From CAVSVP01 sp963731125 (GTDB lineage Bacteria > Pseudomonadota > Gammaproteobacteria > Competibacterales > Competibacteraceae): a stretch of 64,000 nt of DNA. The stretch lies in NCBI GenBank assembly GCA_963731125.1, contig CAVSVP010000004.1:66473-130472 (forward strand), read 5' to 3'. The notes under the pieces are model-generated. The model was not told the origin of the DNA, did no database searches, and was given only the letters and a program-made list of their open reading frames with translations. The translations under genes and the position numbers were made by a program. This document shows positions 60,842 through 64,000 of this stretch, piece by piece. The stretch's first letter is position 1. The number at the start of each line of letters is the position of its first letter.

Positions 60842-61243
60842 ATTAAACAAGCGCTTATCGCTGTCTGTATGGTAGCATTGGTGATAGCGGGCACTGTTTT
60901 GGCCCAAGAAGCTAAACCGGTGGGGTTGCAATTGACACCCAAACTGCGCCTGCTTTTGGTCCAAGAGATGCGCCTTGTCTTATCAGCGCAGCAAGTCATT
61001 CTCAGTGCGCTGGTCACGGGCAATCATGCCGTCGTGGCCGCGCAAGCGGAGCGGATTCATGACAGCTTTATTTTGCAACAGTCACTGACTGAACAGGATA
61101 AACAGGATCTGATGGCTGCGGTTCCGCCTTCCTTTGTGAAGCTGGACCGCTCTTTCCATGAGCTGGCAGAAAAACTTGCAGAAGCGGCACGGGATCAGAC
61201 TGCCAAACAAGCAGCTCTTTATTTCAATGATACCAATTTGTAA
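60842..61243 (+). CDS. Exported cytochrome-c'-like protein, truncated at the IS; probable ATT start
   Basis: Read from ATT 60842 the product begins IKQALIAVCMVALVIAGTVLA, a complete signal peptide with AAGGA 8 bases before. The first ATG (60869) would remove the charged N-region. The mature part, QLTPKLRLLLVQEMRLVLSA, then HDSFILQQSLTEQDKQDL and AAVPPSFVKLDRSFHELAEK, resembles small exported cytochrome c-type four-helix proteins that end in CxxCH. Here the haem motif is missing: the frame ends TNL-stop 3 bases before the IS repeat. If the IS begins with GTAA at 61240, the stop codon comes from the IS and the gene is truncated. Confidence 0.6.
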   Translation: MKQALIAVCMVALVIAGTVLAQEAKPVGLQLTPKLRLLLVQEMRLVLSAQQVILSALVTGNHAVVAAQAERIHDSFILQQSLTEQDKQDLMAAVPPSFVKLDRSFHELAEKLAEAARDQTAKQAALYFNDTNL

Positions 61244-61246
61244 ATA

Positions 61247-61261
61247 TTCGGCCAACCCATT
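61247..61261 (+). repeat. Left terminal inverted repeat of the IS
   Basis: TTCGGCCAACCCATT, exactly complementary to the last 15 bases of the window. Confidence 0.92.
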
Positions 61262-61417
61262 GTTGCCGAAAAATAGGACGGGACACACGAGGAAAAATAG
61301 TGTACAAACCGGTCCATGGAAAGTATCCCAAACACCCACCTTACCACCGCGCTGCCCCACCCAAGGGGCTGTGTTATTGGAGAACCACGGTCGCCGTTCG
61401 CGCAGAAATGGGTGACG

Positions 61418-63121
61418 ATGAGTAAACAGGACTATATCGAGCTACGCCATCGGGCAAGCTATTGGGAAATTCAGCATGGGCGAGCGAAAGCCAAGATAGC
61501 GCAGCTGGAGCAGGAGCTGGTTGTTAAGGATGGCAACATCAAAGATTTGCAGAACCGCTTATTCGGGAAGCAGAGCGAGAAGCCTGTGGCGCTGAAATCC
61601 GAAAAAGGCAACCCCCCCGAGCCGCCCTCAAACCGCAGGCGCGGCCAGCAGCCAGGCCGTGGTGGACATGGGCGTACCCAACGACCACATCTTCCGGTGG
61701 TGACCGAGGAGAGGGAGCTACCGGCGGAGGAGACATGCTGTGCGCAGGGTGGCTTACCGCATCGGCGTAATCCGGCCCTGGATGAGCAGAGTGAGGTCAT
61801 TGAGGTGGAGGTGAAAGCCCACCGCCGTCGCTATCGTCGCCAGTCCTATACCTGTCACCCGGGCTGCACCTGTGAGGCTACGCCGATCATTATCACCGCC
61901 CCGGCTCCACCCAAGTTGATTCCTCGCAGTCCCTACGGGGTCAGCTTCTGGGTGGAAGTGATCTTGGGAAAATACCGCTATGGGCAATCCACCCACCGTT
62001 ATCTGCAGGACCTCAGGGATCAGGGCCTGCCGGTTTCACCGGGAACGGTCGGCGGTGGCTTGCAAGCGCTCGTACCCCTGGTTGAGCCGGTGCGCGAAGC
62101 CCTCTACGACCAACAGATGAGTGAACGGCTGTTTCACAACGATGAGACCCGCTGGGAAGTGTGTGTGGAGCGCGAGGACAAGGTCGGCACCCGCGGGTAT
62201 CTGTGGCTAACCCGTTCGGCCTCGGTCATCTTCTATTGTCTCGATCCGAGTCGCAGTGCGGCGGTGCCGGGGGCGCATTTTGCGGGCTTGAAGCATGACC
62301 AGGTCATTATCGTCTGCGATCGCTATAGCGCGTACAAAAAGCTCGCCCGACTGGTCGAGGGCATCCTGCTGGCCTTCTGCTGGGCGCACGTACGTCGTGA
62401 TTTCCTGAATGCCGGACGATCCTTTGCCGAGTTGCAAGGGTGGGCGCTGGAGTGGAAGGAGCGCATTGGCACACGCTATCATCTCAACGCGCTGCGTCTG
62501 GAACAGCGGAATTCGGAGCGGACACTGAGCGAGCAGTCTGAGGCCTTCACGGAACACCACCAGGCGCTGCAAACGACTCTGCAACGAATGCATGGGGAAG
62601 CCACGCGGGTGGTGGCGCCTAACAGTGCCGGCGTGCCACTCCTTCCTTCGGCCGCCAGCGAAGCGCCGTCGAGTACGCCGGTGGCCCCCTTATCCAAGGG
62701 GGCGCAACGCCAACAACAGCAGGTGCTCCAGAGCCTGCTTGAGCACTGGCCAGGGCTGACTCTCTTTCTCGATCACCCCGAGGTTCCTCTGGACAACAAT
62801 CGCGCCGAGAACAGCCTGCGTACCCCGGTGACCGGACGCAAGCACTACTATGGATCGGGCAGCCTCTGGAGTGCGCAGTTGGCCGCCACCCGCTTCTCGG
62901 TGCTGCAGACGTTGGAGCTGTGGGGCATTAACCCGCGGCACTGGTTGACGGTTTATCTCCAGGCGTGTGCCGACAATGGCGCCCGCCCCCCGCGGGATCT
63001 CGATCCCTTTCTGCCGTGGCGCATGGAGGAACCGCGACGTGCTGAGCTGACCCGACCCTATTCCCCCCAGGCGCCACCGGCCTCACCCACCGCACCCGTA
63101 CCCGGTCACGACCGCTCGTGA
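61418..63121 (+). CDS. IS66-family (TnpC-type) transposase
   Basis: The 567-residue protein has an N-terminal leucine-rich coiled coil (IAQLEQELVVKDGNIKDLQ) with LFGKQSEKP, a Pro/Arg-rich linker with RRRGQQPGRGGHGR, a zinc-binding segment with YTCHPGC, and the DDE catalytic domain: FHNDETRW, IVCDRYSAYKKL, CWAHVRRDFL and NNRAENSLRTPVTGRKHYYG containing the acidic residues. No tnpA/tnpB helper genes are seen, as in the subgroup that has only tnpC. ATG 61418 (MSKQDYIEL) is taken as start. The GTGA overlap with the next gene suggests coupled translation. Confidence 0.88.
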   Translation: MSKQDYIELRHRASYWEIQHGRAKAKIAQLEQELVVKDGNIKDLQNRLFGKQSEKPVALKSEKGNPPEPPSNRRRGQQPGRGGHGRTQRPHLPVVTEERELPAEETCCAQGGLPHRRNPALDEQSEVIEVEVKAHRRRYRRQSYTCHPGCTCEATPIIITAPAPPKLIPRSPYGVSFWVEVILGKYRYGQSTHRYLQDLRDQGLPVSPGTVGGGLQALVPLVEPVREALYDQQMSERLFHNDETRWEVCVEREDKVGTRGYLWLTRSASVIFYCLDPSRSAAVPGAHFAGLKHDQVIIVCDRYSAYKKLARLVEGILLAFCWAHVRRDFLNAGRSFAELQGWALEWKERIGTRYHLNALRLEQRNSERTLSEQSEAFTEHHQALQTTLQRMHGEATRVVAPNSAGVPLLPSAASEAPSSTPVAPLSKGAQRQQQQVLQSLLEHWPGLTLFLDHPEVPLDNNRAENSLRTPVTGRKHYYGSGSLWSAQLAATRFSVLQTLELWGINPRHWLTVYLQACADNGARPPRDLDPFLPWRMEEPRRAELTRPYSPQAPPASPTAPVPGHDRS

Positions 63122-63975
63122 GCTATCGCTACTGTGGTCGCCCCTTCCGTGCCGAGGAGATCGCCCAAATCCGTCGGCTCATTGCTGAGGCGCCCGGACG
63201 CACCCGCGCCGAGCTCTCCCGATTGACCTGTCAGGTCCTGGGCTGGTACAAGGCCGATGGCGGCTGGAAAGACATGTCCGCCCGCGTCGCCATGCTACGG
63301 ATGCACCGCGATGGGCTCATCGAGCTGCCACCCCCGCGTCACCCCCAACCCCGGGCAACGGTGGCGATCACTTCGCAAACCGATCCCGGGCTACCGATCG
63401 TCAGCCCGGCTCGGGCCCTCACCCCGCTACGACTGCAACCGGTTCAAAACCGCCAGGATTCGCGGCGGTGGAACGAGTACCTCCACCGCTACCACTATCT
63501 CGGCTATCAACCCCTGCCTGGCGCCCAATTGCGCTACCGCATCTTCTCCGGCCCACAACTGATCGCGCGGCTCGGCTTTGGCGCCGCCGCCTGGCAGGTC
63601 GCGCCACGCGACCGCGATATCGGCTGGCGCCCTGAGCAGCGCACGCGACATCTGCCGCTGATCGTCAACAATGCCCGCTTTCTGATCCTGCCCTGGGTGC
63701 ACTCCCGCAATCTGGCCTCCATGATCTTAGCCAAGGCCGCCCGGCTGCTTCCCAGGCAGTGGCAGCAGCAGTATGGCTATCGCCCCGTCCTGCTAGAGAC
63801 TTTCGTGGAGAAACCCCGCTTTCAGGGCACCTGCTACCAAGCGGCCAATTGGGTTTACCTGGGTCAAACTCAAGGCCGGGGGAAACTCGGACCGGCTCGA
63901 AAACAGAGTGTTCCCATCAAGGACTTATGGGTTTATCCTTTGGATCAACACTTCAGGCAGGTGCTAACCCGCTGA
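63118..63975 (+). CDS. DUF4338 (DruA-family) protein carried by the IS
   Basis: The 285-residue protein has an N-terminal winged-helix-like region (IRRLIAEAPGRTRAELSRLT, VLGWYKADGGWKDMSARVAM) and the DUF4338 core: HYLGYQPLPGAQLRYRIF, NNARFLILPWVHSRNLASMI, YGYRPVLLETFVEKPRFQGT and ANWVYLGQTQGRGKLG. This is the domain of DruA from the Druantia anti-phage system, also often found beside transposases. Start GTG 63118 overlaps the transposase stop. No druB-E genes are present, so a role in the transposon is more likely than phage defence. Confidence 0.85.
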   Translation: MSYRYCGRPFRAEEIAQIRRLIAEAPGRTRAELSRLTCQVLGWYKADGGWKDMSARVAMLRMHRDGLIELPPPRHPQPRATVAITSQTDPGLPIVSPARALTPLRLQPVQNRQDSRRWNEYLHRYHYLGYQPLPGAQLRYRIFSGPQLIARLGFGAAAWQVAPRDRDIGWRPEQRTRHLPLIVNNARFLILPWVHSRNLASMILAKAARLLPRQWQQQYGYRPVLLETFVEKPRFQGTCYQAANWVYLGQTQGRGKLGPARKQSVPIKDLWVYPLDQHFRQVLTR

Positions 63976-63985
63976 TCGTTCCAAG

Positions 63986-64000
63986 AATGGGTTGGCCGAA
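63986..64000 (-). repeat. Right terminal inverted repeat of the IS
   Basis: AATGGGTTGGCCGAA, the exact reverse complement of 61247-61261. Confidence 0.92.

Larger units (their letters stand above)
61247..64000 (+). mobile_element. Insertion sequence with IS66-type transposase and DUF4338 gene
   Basis: A 2754-base element bounded by perfect inverted repeats TTCGGCCAACCCATT (61247-61261) and AATGGGTTGGCCGAA (63986-64000). It contains a transposase gene and a DUF4338/DruA-family gene overlapping it by 4 bases. IS66 elements often end with GTAA; GTAAATA stands just left of the repeat, so the real left end may be 61240 and the right end may extend about 7 bases beyond the window. A target duplication cannot be checked because the right flank is not included. 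Both genes are intact, so the element may be active. Confidence 0.85.

Noticed and set aside
63118..63975. Druantia phage-defence locus
   Set aside because: Only the DruA-type domain is present, inside an IS with its transposase; no druE helicase or other Druantia genes are seen.

Overview
The window looks like a gammaproteobacterial chromosome segment of moderate GC, without rRNA or recognised tRNA genes. The best taxonomic clue is the block trpF-trpB-trpA-accD-folC-dedD-cvpA-purF-metZ (46384 down to 36879), a gene order typical of Gammaproteobacteria such as Pseudomonas and the Chromatiales. The PilH-type regulator, MltF, Der and complete arginine succinyltransferase (AST) genes fit this. 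A facultatively denitrifying or nitrate-respiring member near the Chromatiales is plausible, but the genus is not resolved.

Layout. 1-0.9 kb: end of an Mrp (multisubunit Na+/H+ antiporter) operon, mrpAB-mrpC, with no mrpD after it. 1-3.4 kb: a DWARF1/DHCR24-like flavoprotein and an alpha/beta hydrolase split by a frameshift in a G7 tract. 3.4-9.4 kb: pilH, then a tightly coupled run of small Cys-rich ORF, DUF2760 protein and two divergent Hsp70s, the second apparently starting at ATC. 9.4-18.8 kb: a lower-GC accessory region with a small coupled-SD ORF, strong hairpins, a lipoprotein, a 1390-aa sulfotransferase/GT2/GT4 fusion, two more sulfotransferases and two secreted proteins, one with an endosialidase-chaperone-like C terminus. 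19-23.5 kb: ScsB/DsbD-like reductase, a redoxin with a frameshifted signal peptide, a periplasmic histidine phosphatase and a DUF3500 protein. 23.1-27 kb: a scarred region with a tandem segmental duplication, 4 perfect 23-bp repeats, a FitAB toxin-antitoxin pair, an S8 peptidase pseudogene and a transposase remnant.

27-35 kb: astC-astB-astD-astA arginine catabolism on the minus strand, an ABC-2 exporter pair and tag. 35-46.4 kb: a HAD phosphatase, a 108-bp palindromic repeat, then the metZ-to-trpF block. metZ is preceded by a SAM-II riboswitch and an intrinsic terminator whose 5' arm can pair with the 3' end of the aptamer, which gives a complete predicted SAM-off attenuation switch. 46.4-49.6 kb: mltF and der.

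50-60.6 kb: a respiratory nitrate reductase operon on the minus strand, narK (a fused double transporter)-narG-narH-narJ-narI, a small overlapping ORF and a di-haem cytochrome c4, driven from a promoter with a perfect FNR box. 60.8-64 kb: the 5' part of a cytochrome-c'-like exported protein gene, apparently cut by an insertion sequence. The IS carries an IS66-type transposase and a DUF4338 (DruA-family) protein between perfect 15-bp inverted repeats, the right one ending at the last base of the window.

How the parts work together: nitrate import and reduction (NarK, NarGHI, NarJ for maturation) under FNR; arginine to glutamate and succinate via AST; tryptophan, fatty-acid, folate, purine and methionine biosynthesis in the conserved block. 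The surface-modification region (sulfotransferases, glycosyltransferase, secreted fibre-like proteins) and the IS/DruA element are the least explained parts.
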